This document shows positions 8,371 through 16,324 of a DNA stretch of 64,000 nt, piece by piece; position 1 is the stretch's first letter, and each line of letters starts with the position of its first letter. Where the stretch lies: the NCBI RefSeq assembly GCF_014650055.1, contig NZ_BMUF01000011.1:276527-340526 (forward strand). The letters are read 5' to 3'. The notes beneath the pieces are model-generated. The model was given only the letters and a program-made list of their open reading frames with translations. It ran no database searches and had not been told where the DNA came from. Origin of the DNA: Streptomyces malachitofuscus (GTDB lineage: Bacteria > Actinomycetota > Actinomycetes > Streptomycetales > Streptomycetaceae). A program made the position numbers and the translations under genes.

Positions 8371-8949
8371 TCACTGGAAGATCTCCAGCCAGTCCAGCGA
8401 CCTGTGGAAGAAGGCGCGGACGGCACCGCCCCGGGTGAGGTTGCGGGTGTTGACCCCGACCATCACGACGGCCAGCGCGAGGTCGGTGGCGTCGGCCGGA
8501 CCGAGGACGGTGAGGCTGACCTTCTTCCGCGCGCCGCCGCCCTGTCGGCCGGTGCGGATCTCGACGCCGCTGCGGATCAGGGCGCGGTCGCGATGCCGTC
8601 GGCCGGTCGCGAGATAGCGGTACTCCCGCCCGGCGACCTGCATGCGCAGGGCCCGCCCGGACCTGGTCTGTGCCCAGCGGTTGCGCTTGAGGCGGATCCC
8701 GGCTCCGCCGACGCTGAGCTGCGCCAGGTGGAGGGAGGGTTTGCGGCCGCGGGCCCAGCCGTTGAAGGTGGCCGCGGGGACGGTGTCACCGCTGACCTCG
8801 GTGGTGTAGCGGTCGCCGTGCCGTTTCGCCGGGTAGACCAGCTCGATCCGTCCGAACTCCCCCACCGTGCCTCGGTAGCCGAAGGTCCAGGTGGTCCGGT
8901 GCCCGGAGCGGTCCTCCCGGCGGTCGAGCGTGTAGGTGTGCTGCTGCAT
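8371..8949 (-). CDS. Uncharacterised 192-residue beta-rich protein
   Basis: I recognise no family. The sequence alternates short hydrophobic and charged stretches (HTYTLDR, TWTFGYRGTVGEFGRIELVYP, RYTTEVSGDTV), as expected for antiparallel beta sheet, and ends in a helix, RAFFHRSLDWLEIF. It is strongly basic (many Arg and Lys in the 70-145 region) and has no signal or membrane helix. ATG 8949 is supported by AGGGGAAGGAA directly upstream. It sits 43 bases after the large membrane-associated gene and 70 bases before the EspG-like gene, so operonic expression is likely. The basic surface may bind membrane phospholipid or an acidic partner (inference). Confidence 0.7.
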   Translation of the reverse strand: MQQHTYTLDRREDRSGHRTTWTFGYRGTVGEFGRIELVYPAKRHGDRYTTEVSGDTVPAATFNGWARGRKPSLHLAQLSVGGAGIRLKRNRWAQTRSGRALRMQVAGREYRYLATGRRHRDRALIRSGVEIRTGRQGGGARKKVSLTVLGPADATDLALAVVMVGVNTRNLTRGGAVRAFFHRSLDWLEIFQ

Positions 8950-8992
8950 GGTTCCTTCCCCTCGCGCCGTCCGGCGCGGATGTGACCCGGCG

Positions 8993-10168
8993 TCAGTCGA
9001 ACGGGTTGAGGGCGCTGCCGAGCTTCTTCGCGCCGTCGGAGATGGCCTCGCCGGCCTCTTCGGCCTTGTCGCCGACCCAGTCCGCGGCCTTCTCCGCGCC
9101 GTCCGCGATCTTGTCCGCGTTGTCCCAGATCAGGGTGCCCGCATAGGCGACGCCGGTGCCGACGGCGAGGCCGACGGTGACCGGGTTGGGGGCGATCATG
9201 GCGGCGGTGAGCGAGGCGTTGAAGGCCGTACCGGTCCAGTTGGAGAGGTATTTGGCCTTGTCCTCCTTCCACGCCTTGCCGTGGTCCATGGTCGCCAGGT
9301 TGGCGACGCCCCAGGCGGTGGCGCCGGCGGAGCCGACGATGCCGGCGCCGCGCATCCAGCCGGCGGCCTTGGCCGCGTTGGCGAGTCCGCCGCGGCGGGC
9401 GACCTGGAGCAGGTTGGCCTCGGTGGCGGTGGGCAGGTAGAAGGCGCCCTTGCGCATGTACCCGGCGAGCATCGCCGCCTCGTCGGAGCCGGCGAGCGCG
9501 CTGGTCGGCACGCGGGTCAGCCAGCTCCCGGCCCGGGGGATCCTGGACAGTTTGTCCCAGTGGCCGTTGATCATGCGGGCGGTGAAGGTGCCCGGCGCGT
9601 TGAGCACCTTGGAGGACTTGAAGTACGAGATGAGCGACTTGCCGCCCAGAATCGCCGTGGTCGACGACGTGAAGAACGCCGACAGGTTGGCGGCCCCCTC
9701 GACGTACGTCGAAACCGCCTTGCCCAGATCCTCGTTGCCGGTCAGCTGCGTGACGGCGTCGCCCTGGATCCTGACGAGCCAGTCGTCGAGGCTCTCGCCC
9801 TGCTTGCGCTTCAGCCAGCCGTCGTCGACCCCGTCGTCGGCCGCGGCCGCGTTGGCGACCAGCAGGATGTCCGGCGGCAGATCCTTGTTCTTGAGCTGCT
9901 CGGGGGTGAATCCGGCCAGCAGCAGCCCGGCCAGCGGATCGCCGTCCTCCAGCCGGGCGTACGCGGCCTTCCTGCGGAGTGCGGGGGCGGTGTCCGATAT
10001 CCAGGGACGCAGCGGGCGTATCGCGCTCAGTTTGTCCGACACCCCGAGTGCCGAGGCCCTGGTGAACGCCTCGTCGAGCTTGTCCCCCGTGCCGCCGCGG
10101 CCGTCGAGCAGTTTGGCCAGTTGCTCGAGGTCCTGCGGGTTCACCACTCTGTTCAGCTTGCCCGTCAC
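8993..10168 (-). CDS. Uncharacterised 391-residue protein with hydrophobic core and amphipathic tail (candidate secreted or toxin-like substrate)
   Basis: Function unknown. The N-terminal 110 residues are predicted helical (NPQDLEQLAKLL, KLDEAFTRASALGV). The middle part carries glycine/alanine-rich hydrophobic segments near residues 270-345 (AGIVGSAGATAWGVANLA and MIAPNPVTVGLAVGTGVAYAG) that could insert in a membrane. The C-terminus is a long charged amphipathic helix ending LGSALNPFD. Such a layout is seen in actinobacterial LXG/WXG-associated large proteins, often mis-annotated as PE-PGRS, but no WXG motif is present. GTG 10168 is chosen because GAAGGAG lies five bases upstream; a longer frame to 10219 lacks a ribosome site. 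It belongs to the four-gene run after iscS. Confidence 0.7.
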   Translation of the reverse strand: MTGKLNRVVNPQDLEQLAKLLDGRGGTGDKLDEAFTRASALGVSDKLSAIRPLRPWISDTAPALRRKAAYARLEDGDPLAGLLLAGFTPEQLKNKDLPPDILLVANAAAADDGVDDGWLKRKQGESLDDWLVRIQGDAVTQLTGNEDLGKAVSTYVEGAANLSAFFTSSTTAILGGKSLISYFKSSKVLNAPGTFTARMINGHWDKLSRIPRAGSWLTRVPTSALAGSDEAAMLAGYMRKGAFYLPTATEANLLQVARRGGLANAAKAAGWMRGAGIVGSAGATAWGVANLATMDHGKAWKEDKAKYLSNWTGTAFNASLTAAMIAPNPVTVGLAVGTGVAYAGTLIWDNADKIADGAEKAADWVGDKAEEAGEAISDGAKKLGSALNPFD

Positions 10169-10273
10169 AAAGCTCCTTCGGGTGGTCGGTGTCGGCTCTC
10201 CGTGACGAGGAGGCCGCACAGGCGCCCGAACACCGTACCGAGGGCACGGCGGGGGTTTGAGGGCAGGCGGGTC

Positions 10274-10849
10274 CTAGAGCTCGCGGGCTCGCGTGAGGGC
10301 GTCGAGCAGGGCGGCGCGGTCGTGGGTGGCGATCAGCAGCGGCTCACCCTGCGCGTTCTCCACCACGATCTGGTCCATGCCCAGCGGCACCGACCATCCT
10401 CCGCCCACTATCCGGGGCGGCACGGCCGCACTGCTCCTCCGTCGCATCTCCGCGAGTTCCTCACGCGACCGTGCGGCCAGGGAGGCGGCGAACTCCGCGT
10501 CCGTGGGCTGTTCGGCGGCCTCCCGGAGCGACGCGGCCGTCAACGAGTCCACCGCGAGCGTCTCCCGTCCCACGGTCAACCGCCCGTCCCGGAGGCGGAT
10601 CCGGTGGTACACGCGTTTGGAGAGGGGCACGGCGTTGAGGACCAGGGCGAGGAACGCCGCACCGCCGAGGATGACGAACCAGACGGTGCTGTCCTCGGGA
10701 AGCAGGACGGCGCCCTGGTGGGCGACCCAGCCGGCGAGCAGCGTCACGGTCGCCGCGGTCCAGCGTTTCGGCAGCTTCTCCTCGTACACCACCGCCCGGC
10801 CGTACGGCTCCGCCGTCGAGCCCGGTCCGGGGCCTTTCGTGCCCTCCAC
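10274..10849 (-). CDS. Two-helix membrane protein with DUF3093/PH-like domain
   Basis: About 191 residues. It has a short cytosolic N-terminus, the segment VVYEEKLPKRW, two close membrane helices (TVTLLAGWVAHQGAVLL and WFVILGGAAFLALVLNAV), then a soluble domain starting with RIRLRDGRLTVGRETLAV. This follows the DUF3093 pattern; the late part IVVENAQGEPLLIATHDRAALLDAL looks like a PH-type strand-helix end. Function is unknown. GTG 10849 is preferred over GTG 10855, because GAGGGGA touches the first but is correctly spaced for the second. It begins 19 bases after the iscS stop, so it probably shares the iscS transcript. Confidence 0.7.
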   Translation of the reverse strand: MEGTKGPGPGSTAEPYGRAVVYEEKLPKRWTAATVTLLAGWVAHQGAVLLPEDSTVWFVILGGAAFLALVLNAVPLSKRVYHRIRLRDGRLTVGRETLAVDSLTAASLREAAEQPTDAEFAASLAARSREELAEMRRRSSAAVPPRIVGGGWSVPLGMDQIVVENAQGEPLLIATHDRAALLDALTRAREL

Positions 10850-10868
10850 GCCCACTCCCCTCGGTCGG

Positions 10869-12038
10869 CTACGTCAGGCCCGCCGCCCGGGCCCGTTCCA
10901 CCGCGGGGCCGATGGCCTTGGCGAGGGCCTCGACGTCCGCCTCGGTGGAAGTGTGCCCCAGGGAGAAACGGAGGGTGCCGCGGGCCAGGTCGGGATCCGT
11001 GCCGGTGGCCAGGAGGACGTGGCTGGGCTGGGCGACGCCGGCGGTGCACGCGGAGCCGGTGGAGCACTCGATGCCCTGGGCGTCGAGGAGGAGCAGCAGG
11101 GAGTCGCCCTCGCAGCCGGGGAAGGTGAAGTGGGCGTTGGCCGGAAGCCGCCCCCCGGGGGCGGGGTCGCCGCCGAGGACGGCGTCCGGGACGGCTTCGC
11201 GGACCGCTGCGACCAGGTCGTCGCGCAACTGCCCGATCTCGCGGGCGAACCACTCCTGCTGTTCGGCGGCGAGCCGGCCGGCCGCCGCGAAGGAGGCGAC
11301 GGCGGGGACGTCGAGGGTGCCGGAGCGGACATGGCGCTCCTGGCCGCCGCCGTGCAGCACGGGCACGGGGGTGTGCTCACGGCCCAGGACCAGCGCGCCG
11401 ATGCCGTAGGGGCCGCCGATCTTGTGGCCGGACACGGTCATCGCGGCGAGCCCGGACGCGGCGAAGTCCACCGGGATCTGACCGAACGCCTGGACCGCGT
11501 CGGAGTGCAGGGGAACGCCGAACTCGGCGGCGGCCTCGGCGAGTTCGCGGACCGGCAGAATGGTCCCGATCTCGTTGTTGGCCCACATGACCGTGGCGAG
11601 GGCGACGTCGTCGGGGTTGCGGGCGATGGCCTCGCGCAGGGCCTCCGGGTGGACCCGGCCGTGCGCGTCGACCGGCAGGTACTCGACGGTGGCGCCCTCG
11701 TGTTCGCCGAGCCAGTGGACGGCGTCGAGGACGGCGTGGTGCTCGACGGGGCTGGCGAGGACCCGGGTGCGGGCCGGGTCCGCGTCGTGGCGGGACCAGT
11801 ACAGCCCCTTCACGGCGAGGTTGTCGGCCTCCGTGCCGCCGGAGGTGAGGACGATCTCGCTGGGGCGGGCGCCGAGTGCTTCGGCGAGGGTTTCCCTGGC
11901 CTCCTCGACGGTGCGCCGGGCGCGGCGGCCGGCCGCGTGGAGGGAGGAGGCGTTGCCGGTGACGCCCAGGTGCGCGGTGAGCGCCTCGACCGCCTCGGGA
12001 AGCATCGGGGTGGTCGCGGCGTGGTCGAGGTAAGCCAT
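10869..12038 (-). CDS. iscS: Cysteine desulfurase (NifS/IscS family)
   Basis: The enzyme uses pyridoxal phosphate to remove sulfur from cysteine and hands it to iron-sulfur assembly and tRNA thiolation. The 389-residue protein has the N-terminal YLDHAATTP, the PLP contacts SGGTEADN (66-73) and VEHHAV, the Schiff-base lysine K206 in SGHKIGGP, and the persulfide cysteine C331 in STGSACTAG on the long mobile loop (group I, IscS-like). The length is normal. Start ATG 12038. It heads a minus-strand run that includes four unknown genes, with mnmA further on. MnmA is the expected sulfur acceptor. Confidence 0.96.
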   Translation of the reverse strand: MAYLDHAATTPMLPEAVEALTAHLGVTGNASSLHAAGRRARRTVEEARETLAEALGARPSEIVLTSGGTEADNLAVKGLYWSRHDADPARTRVLASPVEHHAVLDAVHWLGEHEGATVEYLPVDAHGRVHPEALREAIARNPDDVALATVMWANNEIGTILPVRELAEAAAEFGVPLHSDAVQAFGQIPVDFAASGLAAMTVSGHKIGGPYGIGALVLGREHTPVPVLHGGGQERHVRSGTLDVPAVASFAAAGRLAAEQQEWFAREIGQLRDDLVAAVREAVPDAVLGGDPAPGGRLPANAHFTFPGCEGDSLLLLLDAQGIECSTGSACTAGVAQPSHVLLATGTDPDLARGTLRFSLGHTSTEADVEALAKAIGPAVERARAAGLT

Positions 12039-12104
12039 GGTGGGGCCGATTCTACGGGGCCCCGTGCCCCGGCCCCGGGCCGCGGTCGGCCGGGATGCGC
12101 GGAC

Positions 12105-12371
12105 TCAGAAGCTCCAGGAGACCGTGCCGTCCGCCTGCATGAACGCCAGGAGGACGAGGAGGTCGGCGACGCCGAGCCCGAGCCCGAGCAGGGCGCGGCC
12201 GCGCCGGGCCGTGCCGCGCCACAGCGCGACCGCCGCCAGCGCGATGGCGGTCGGGCCGAGGAAGACGTTGAGGACGAGCAGGCCCAGCAGGCCCAGGACG
12301 AAGGACGCGACGGCCATCCCGTCGGTGTCATGGATTCCGGTGCGCCGGCCGGCCGGTGCGGTGAGGTGCAT
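12105..12371 (-). CDS. Small DUF4190 membrane protein
   Basis: 88 residues. After a short polar N-terminus the sequence DGMAVASFVLGLLGLLVLN marks the DUF4190 family, with two or three hydrophobic helices (about 19-42, 43-52 and 60-78). Function is not known; the family is abundant in Streptomyces and Mycobacterium membranes. The start at ATG 12371 is followed by MHLTAPAGRR. It lies between iscS and the small gene at 12434 on the same strand, with gaps of 66 and 62 bases, so shared transcription with either is possible but unproven. Confidence 0.8.
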   Translation of the reverse strand: MHLTAPAGRRTGIHDTDGMAVASFVLGLLGLLVLNVFLGPTAIALAAVALWRGTARRGRALLGLGLGVADLLVLLAFMQADGTVSWSF

Positions 12372-12433
12372 GGTGATCGGCTCCCACGGTCGAGGGTGTG
12401 CGGTGCGGACGGAAGATGCTGCTTGTGCGCGAG

Positions 12434-12601
12434 TCAGCGCACGGAGGTGCCGCGTCGGCGGCCGTGACGCTCGCGCAGGGCGAAGACGCCGAGCCAGACG
12501 GCGATGACGGCTCCGGCCGCGACGGAGAAGGACAGCGGCGCGTGGGCCACGGTGCCGAGGACGACGCCCAGCAGCAGGAGCGCGGCGACGAGGAACAGCA
12601 T
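12434..12601 (-). CDS. Mini membrane protein (55 residues) divergent from TetR regulator
   Basis: Two membrane helices make up nearly the whole protein: LFLVAALLLLGVVLGTVA (2-19) and VAAGAVIAVWLGVFAL (27-42), followed by a positively charged tail RERHGRRRGTSVR that should stay in the cytosol. I do not know a named family. I start at ATG 12601; the frame is open further upstream, but that stretch is the operator-like region of the divergent regulator. Its position head-to-head with a FabR-like regulator suggests it is a target of that regulator and may have a membrane-lipid related role (inference). Confidence 0.6.
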   Translation of the reverse strand: MLFLVAALLLLGVVLGTVAHAPLSFSVAAGAVIAVWLGVFALRERHGRRRGTSVR

Positions 12602-12617
12602 GAGTGGATCCCCCAGG

Positions 12618-12735
12618 TTCGGTGACCAGGTTCGGTGAACAGTTCTCGGTGAACGTTTACGGTTACACTTGTTCACTGACTTACCAGTCTAACGGGATCC
12701 ATGACTTTTCAATTCCGGAGAACAGTTGTTAACTG
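12618..12735. promoter_or_regulatory. Probable TetR operator region with repeated TTCGGTGAAC motif
   Basis: The divergent gap holds near-identical copies of TTCGGTGA(A/C)C at 12618-12627, 12631-12640 and (CTCGGTGAAC) 12645-12654. There is an inverted partner GTTCAC at 12671-12676 and a perfect palindrome CAGTT-GTT-AACTG at 12723-12735, seven bases before the regulator ATG. TetR regulators commonly repress themselves and the divergent gene from such sites. The region is also the least GC-rich part nearby. Confidence 0.55.
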
Positions 12736-12741
12736 CATGGT

Positions 12742-13398
12742 ATGAGTCACATTCCCGGTGTCCGGCAGGCCCAGAAGGCGAAGACCCGGCAGGCGCTGCT
12801 CGACGCGGCGCTGGAGCTGCTCGAGGGGCAGAGCCTGAGCAGTCTGGGGCTGCGTGAGGTCACCCGGGCCGTGGGGATCGCGCCGACCGCCTTCTACCGG
12901 CACTTCCGGTCGATCGAGGATCTGGGCGTGGCGCTGGTCGAGGAGGCGCTGGGGAGTCTGCATCCGATGATCCGGACGACGGTGGCCACGACGGGGGACG
13001 GCGAGGAACGCATCGCGCGTGCGCTTGAGCTGATCGCCGGTCATGTGGACGCCTACCCGGCGCACGTCCGGTTCATCGCTCGTGAGCGGCACGGCGGGGT
13101 GCGGTCGGTGCGGGAGGCGATACACGGCGAACTGGGCCGGTTCACGGCGGAGGTCGGGGAGGCGTTGGCCAAGGACCCGGTGTCCGCGGGGTGGAGCGAG
13201 GAGGATGTGCTGATGCTGGCGCAGCTCTATGTCGACCTGATGCTGGGGACTGCGTCGCTGTTTCTGGAGGCGCCGGCGGGGGAGGCGCGGGAGCGGGTGG
13301 CTCGGGTTGCCGCCCGGCAGATGCGGCTGGTCGGGATCGGGCGGGAGAATTGGCTTGATCGGGCGGGTGGGGCGGGTGCGGCGGATGGGGGTGCGTGA
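12742..13398 (+). CDS. TetR-family regulator, FabR-like
   Basis: The 218-residue repressor has an N-terminal helix-turn-helix (about residues 14-62; SSLGLREVTRAVGIAPTAFYRHF is the recognition region) and a ligand domain with RFIARERHGGVRSVREAI. The latter resembles the FabR type that senses acyl-CoA or acyl-ACP and controls unsaturated fatty acid genes. Its targets here are not shown. The repeated sites in the preceding gap suggest autoregulation and control of the 55-residue membrane protein. ATG 12742 lies seven bases after a palindrome, so the transcript may have little or no leader. The C-terminus is Gly/Ala-rich and runs up to a dispersed repeat. Confidence 0.87.
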   Translation: MSHIPGVRQAQKAKTRQALLDAALELLEGQSLSSLGLREVTRAVGIAPTAFYRHFRSIEDLGVALVEEALGSLHPMIRTTVATTGDGEERIARALELIAGHVDAYPAHVRFIARERHGGVRSVREAIHGELGRFTAEVGEALAKDPVSAGWSEEDVLMLAQLYVDLMLGTASLFLEAPAGEARERVARVAARQMRLVGIGRENWLDRAGGAGAADGGA

Positions 13399-13403
13399 GC
13401 CCG

Positions 13404-13553
13404 GTTTTCGCCCCCGCCGCCCCTTCCCTCCCCCACTCTCGGCTTCGCTCGAGCGGGAGGTACCCCCATCGTCCCCGGGGGCTGTGCCCCCGGACCCCCC
13501 TTCGGCCCTGGACGGGCCTCGTCCTCAAACGCCGGACGGGCTGGACGGGCTGA
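13404..13553 (+). repeat. Dispersed intergenic repeat, copy 2, with nested 42-bp module
   Basis: Nearly identical to the copy at 1881-2027. The 42-bp module occupies 13429-13470. The block fills the whole gap between the convergent TetR (+) and thioesterase (-) genes and ends one base before the latter's stop codon. Its internal CCCCGGGGGCTGTGCCCCCGG-type stems could terminate transcription from both sides. Confidence 0.8.
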
Positions 13554-14414
13554 CTAAGCCAGCCGTGCTCTCGCCAGTTGGCGGGACTGGGCGACCAGGC
13601 GGTCGTCGGTGTCCCAGACCTCGGCGTCCTCCTCCAGGAAGCCGCCGGCGAGGTTCCGGGTGGTGATCGAGACGCGCAGGGGGCCCGGGGCCGGGCGGGA
13701 GCGGACGTGGACGGTCAGCTCCACCGTGGGGACCCAGCCGGAGATGCCCATCTCGAAGGCGGTCGGCGGCAGGGCGTCCACCGCCAGCAGCAGCGCCAGC
13801 GGGTCCGGGTCCCGGCCGTCGGCGAGGCCGAACCAGGCCCGCATCTCCCCCTTGCCGGAGGGCTGTCCGAGGGCCCAGCCGAGGGTCGAGGGATCGAGCT
13901 TGAGCATCAGCCGCTCGGTGATGGCGGAGCTGCCGTCGACGGGGGCGGGCCCGTCGTCGGGGCCGAAGCACTGCTCCATCGGCGGGATCGCGGGCGGCCG
14001 GGCCGTCGTACGGACGTCGGCGGGGAGGGAGTCCAGATCGCCGTAGGAGGCGAGCACGCGGATGCGCTCCACCTCACCGCCCTGCTCGTCGAACTGGAAC
14101 AGGGACGCCTGGCCGGTCGACAGGGTCCGTCCGGTGCGCACGGTCTCCGTGCGGACGACCGCCGGGCCCGGCTGGGAGGCGGTCAGATAGTGCGCGGAGA
14201 TGGTGAACGGGTCCGGGTGCGGCAGGGCGTCCGAGAGCGCACGGCCCAGAACGGCCAGCAGATAGCCGCCGTTGACGGCGTTGATGATCGTCCAGCCGGC
14301 GGAGAGGTCGATGTCGTAGACGCCGGGCGCCCGCCGGGTGAGAGCGGTGTCGCGGTCGAACTCGCTGGCGCCGATCGTGGCCCGGGTGGCCTGGGCGGAG
14401 GCTGCTTCTGGCAT
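13554..14414 (-). CDS. Thioesterase family protein (double hot-dog, TesB-like)
   Basis: The 286-residue protein looks like an acyl-CoA thioesterase with two hot-dog repeats. The first has SAGWTIINAVNGGYLLAVLGRAL, where the NGGY turn starts the long helix, followed by DPFTISAHYLTASQPG. The second starts near residue 180 and has WVPTVELTVHVRSRPAPGPL. The acyl substrate is unknown. I chose ATG 14414 (MPEAAS); a TTG five codons upstream keeps the frame open. The region before it is AT-rich (TTAGTATTATC) and probably holds the promoter. The fatty-acid link with the neighbouring FabR-like regulator is suggestive only. Confidence 0.8.
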   Translation of the reverse strand: MPEAASAQATRATIGASEFDRDTALTRRAPGVYDIDLSAGWTIINAVNGGYLLAVLGRALSDALPHPDPFTISAHYLTASQPGPAVVRTETVRTGRTLSTGQASLFQFDEQGGEVERIRVLASYGDLDSLPADVRTTARPPAIPPMEQCFGPDDGPAPVDGSSAITERLMLKLDPSTLGWALGQPSGKGEMRAWFGLADGRDPDPLALLLAVDALPPTAFEMGISGWVPTVELTVHVRSRPAPGPLRVSITTRNLAGGFLEEDAEVWDTDDRLVAQSRQLARARLA

Positions 14415-14477
14415 GGCTGAACAGTACAAGAAGATAATACTAAGCGGTAGCTTTGCTCGAAGTCACCGCTGAACACC

Positions 14478-15743
14478 GTGAACCCGGTGGGCTTTTCCAC
14501 CCTCTATCCGGACATGAGCCTCACCGGGACCCCGTTCCTCTGCACCCTGGCCGTGCTGGCCGTCGTCGCCCTCGGGCTGCCGCTCGTCCTGTGGACCCGG
14601 GTGCGCGGGCCGCGGGCCGCGCGGGCCGCCGCCCGGGTGACGATGCTGCTCTTCGCCCAGGTCACGGCGGTGGCCCTGGTCTTCACCCTGGTCAACAACG
14701 CCAACCAGCTCTACGACGGCTGGTCCGACCTGCTGGCCACCGGGGACCATGTCGAGCAGGCCGCGGACCTCGGCGCCGACGGCACCGGCGGAATCGTGGT
14801 GGAGCGGCTGCCCAAGGTCCGTCAGACGTTCCGGCCCGCGGGCGGGCCGGGCATGCGGGCGGCGGGCGGGGTCCGGGTCACCGAACTGACGGGCCGGGTC
14901 TCGGGCGTGCGGGCCGAGGTGTACGTCTGGCTGCCGCCGCAGTACGACGACCCCGCCTGGCGGGAGCACCGGTTCCCGGTGGTGGAGCTGCTGCAGGGCT
15001 ACCCGGGTTCGGCGAAGGCCTGGTTCGGCACGCTGGACGCGCACGAGCAGCTGCTGCCGCTGATGCGCGACGGACGGATCGCCCCCTTCGTCCTGGTGGC
15101 GCCGCGCACCGCGCTGCTGCCGGGAGCGGACACCGGCTGCGCCAACCTCCCCGGCAGGGTGAACGCCGAGAGCTGGCTGAGCATCGACGTACCGCGCATG
15201 GTCATGGACAACTTCCGCGTACAGAGCGCGCCCCGGGGGTGGTCGGTCGCCGGGTACTCGGCCGGCGGGCACTGTGCGACCCGGCTCGCCGTCGCGCACC
15301 CCGACCGCTACCGCGCGGCGGTCAGTCTGTCCGGCTACAACGACCCCGCCGTCGAACGCGCCTCGCTCACCGGGCGCGACCCGGCGCTGCGCGCCGCGCA
15401 CAATCCGCTCCGCATGCTGCGCGAGGCCGCGGCGCCGCCCCGGATCTCGCTCTATCTCTCGGGCCAGGAGCACGACGGCTACGAGGACGCCATGGCCCTC
15501 GGACGGGCCGCGAAGGCGCCGACGAACGTGCAGGTGGTGAAACTGCCGCGGAGCGCCGGCGGACACACCATGGCGCTGTGGCGGCCGCAGGTGGTGCCGG
15601 CCTTCCGCTGGCTGACGGAGGAACTGGGCGGCCACCGCACGGCCGGCCGGACTACTCCTCCCGGACCGTCGAACGACGGTGCCACGCACGGGGAGCCCGC
15701 CAGTGGTAGCGCATCGCGAGCAGCCGCAGGACGAAGGCCGTGA
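14478..15743 (+). CDS. Membrane-anchored esterase, alpha/beta-hydrolase of esterase D / antigen-85 type
   Basis: 421 residues. Two N-terminal membrane helices (about 18-40 and 54-72) anchor an extracytoplasmic hydrolase domain (about 135-380). The nucleophile is S261 in AGYSAGGHC and the catalytic histidine is probably H363 in SAGGHTMALW. FPVVELLQGYPGS marks the strand before the oxyanion loop. Relatives include corynebacterial mycolyltransferase-like and siderophore esterases; the substrate is not predictable. Start GTG 14478 or ATG 14514 (MSLTGTP); neither has a clear ribosome site. The last 30 codons overlap the convergent TRIC gene by 92 bases, and this tail is low-complexity. Confidence 0.78.
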   Translation: MNPVGFSTLYPDMSLTGTPFLCTLAVLAVVALGLPLVLWTRVRGPRAARAAARVTMLLFAQVTAVALVFTLVNNANQLYDGWSDLLATGDHVEQAADLGADGTGGIVVERLPKVRQTFRPAGGPGMRAAGGVRVTELTGRVSGVRAEVYVWLPPQYDDPAWREHRFPVVELLQGYPGSAKAWFGTLDAHEQLLPLMRDGRIAPFVLVAPRTALLPGADTGCANLPGRVNAESWLSIDVPRMVMDNFRVQSAPRGWSVAGYSAGGHCATRLAVAHPDRYRAAVSLSGYNDPAVERASLTGRDPALRAAHNPLRMLREAAAPPRISLYLSGQEHDGYEDAMALGRAAKAPTNVQVVKLPRSAGGHTMALWRPQVVPAFRWLTEELGGHRTAGRTTPPGPSNDGATHGEPASGSASRAAAGRRP

Positions 15744-16308
15744 CGGCGGCGAAGGAGCTGGTCATCGGGTTCAGCACGTCGTAGCGGATGCACAGGGCGA
15801 CCATGGTGGCGCCGACGATGGCCGGGACGGCGTACAGGTCGCGGTCCCAGCGCAGCAGCGAGGGCACCTCGTTGGCGAGCACGTCGCGCAGCACACCGCC
15901 GCCGACCGCGGTGGCCAGGCCCAGACAGGCGGAGGCGGTCAGGCCGAGTCCGTAGTCGTACGCCTTGGTGGTGCCGACGACGCAGAAGAGGCCGAGACCG
16001 GCCGCGTCGAAGACGTTGACGGCCGCCTGGATGCGCTCCACGTGCGGGTGCAGGAAGAACACCAGGATCGTGGCGACCAGGGGGGTGACGAAGTAGCCCA
16101 GGTCCGTGAAGGCGGCGGGCGGCACGGCGCCGATCACCAGGTCGCGGAAGAGCCCTCCGCCCAGGGCGGTGACCTCGGCGAGTACGGCGATGCCGAACAC
16201 GTCGAAGTTCTTGCGGACGGCCAGCAGTGCGCCCGAGATCGCGAAGACGAAGATGCCGATCAGGTCGAGCGTGTGCAGGACGGACGGACTGAACAGTTGC
16301 TGAAGCAC
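15652..16308 (-). CDS. TRIC-type cation channel family protein (YicG/UPF0126)
   Basis: The 218-residue membrane protein has seven predicted helices and two UPF0126 repeats, each with a glycine-rich turn: VTALGGGLFRDLVIG and LATAVGGGVLRDVLAN. Prokaryotic TRIC homologues form trimeric potassium-permeable channels. GTG 16308 is taken as the start. A TAAGAAT box ends about eight bases before it, so the mRNA may be leaderless (inference). The C-terminal coding part overlaps the convergent esterase by 92 bases, yet both tails look genuine: here RYHWRAPRAWHRR is typical for actinobacterial members. Confidence 0.88.
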   Translation of the reverse strand: MLQQLFSPSVLHTLDLIGIFVFAISGALLAVRKNFDVFGIAVLAEVTALGGGLFRDLVIGAVPPAAFTDLGYFVTPLVATILVFFLHPHVERIQAAVNVFDAAGLGLFCVVGTTKAYDYGLGLTASACLGLATAVGGGVLRDVLANEVPSLLRWDRDLYAVPAIVGATMVALCIRYDVLNPMTSSFAAVTAFVLRLLAMRYHWRAPRAWHRRSTVREE

Positions 16309-16324
16309 CCGTACATTCTTACTC

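Noticed and set aside
14415..14429. TTG start five codons upstream of the thioesterase ATG
   Set aside because: No ribosome site precedes it and the added residues are not family-like; ATG 14414 is simpler.
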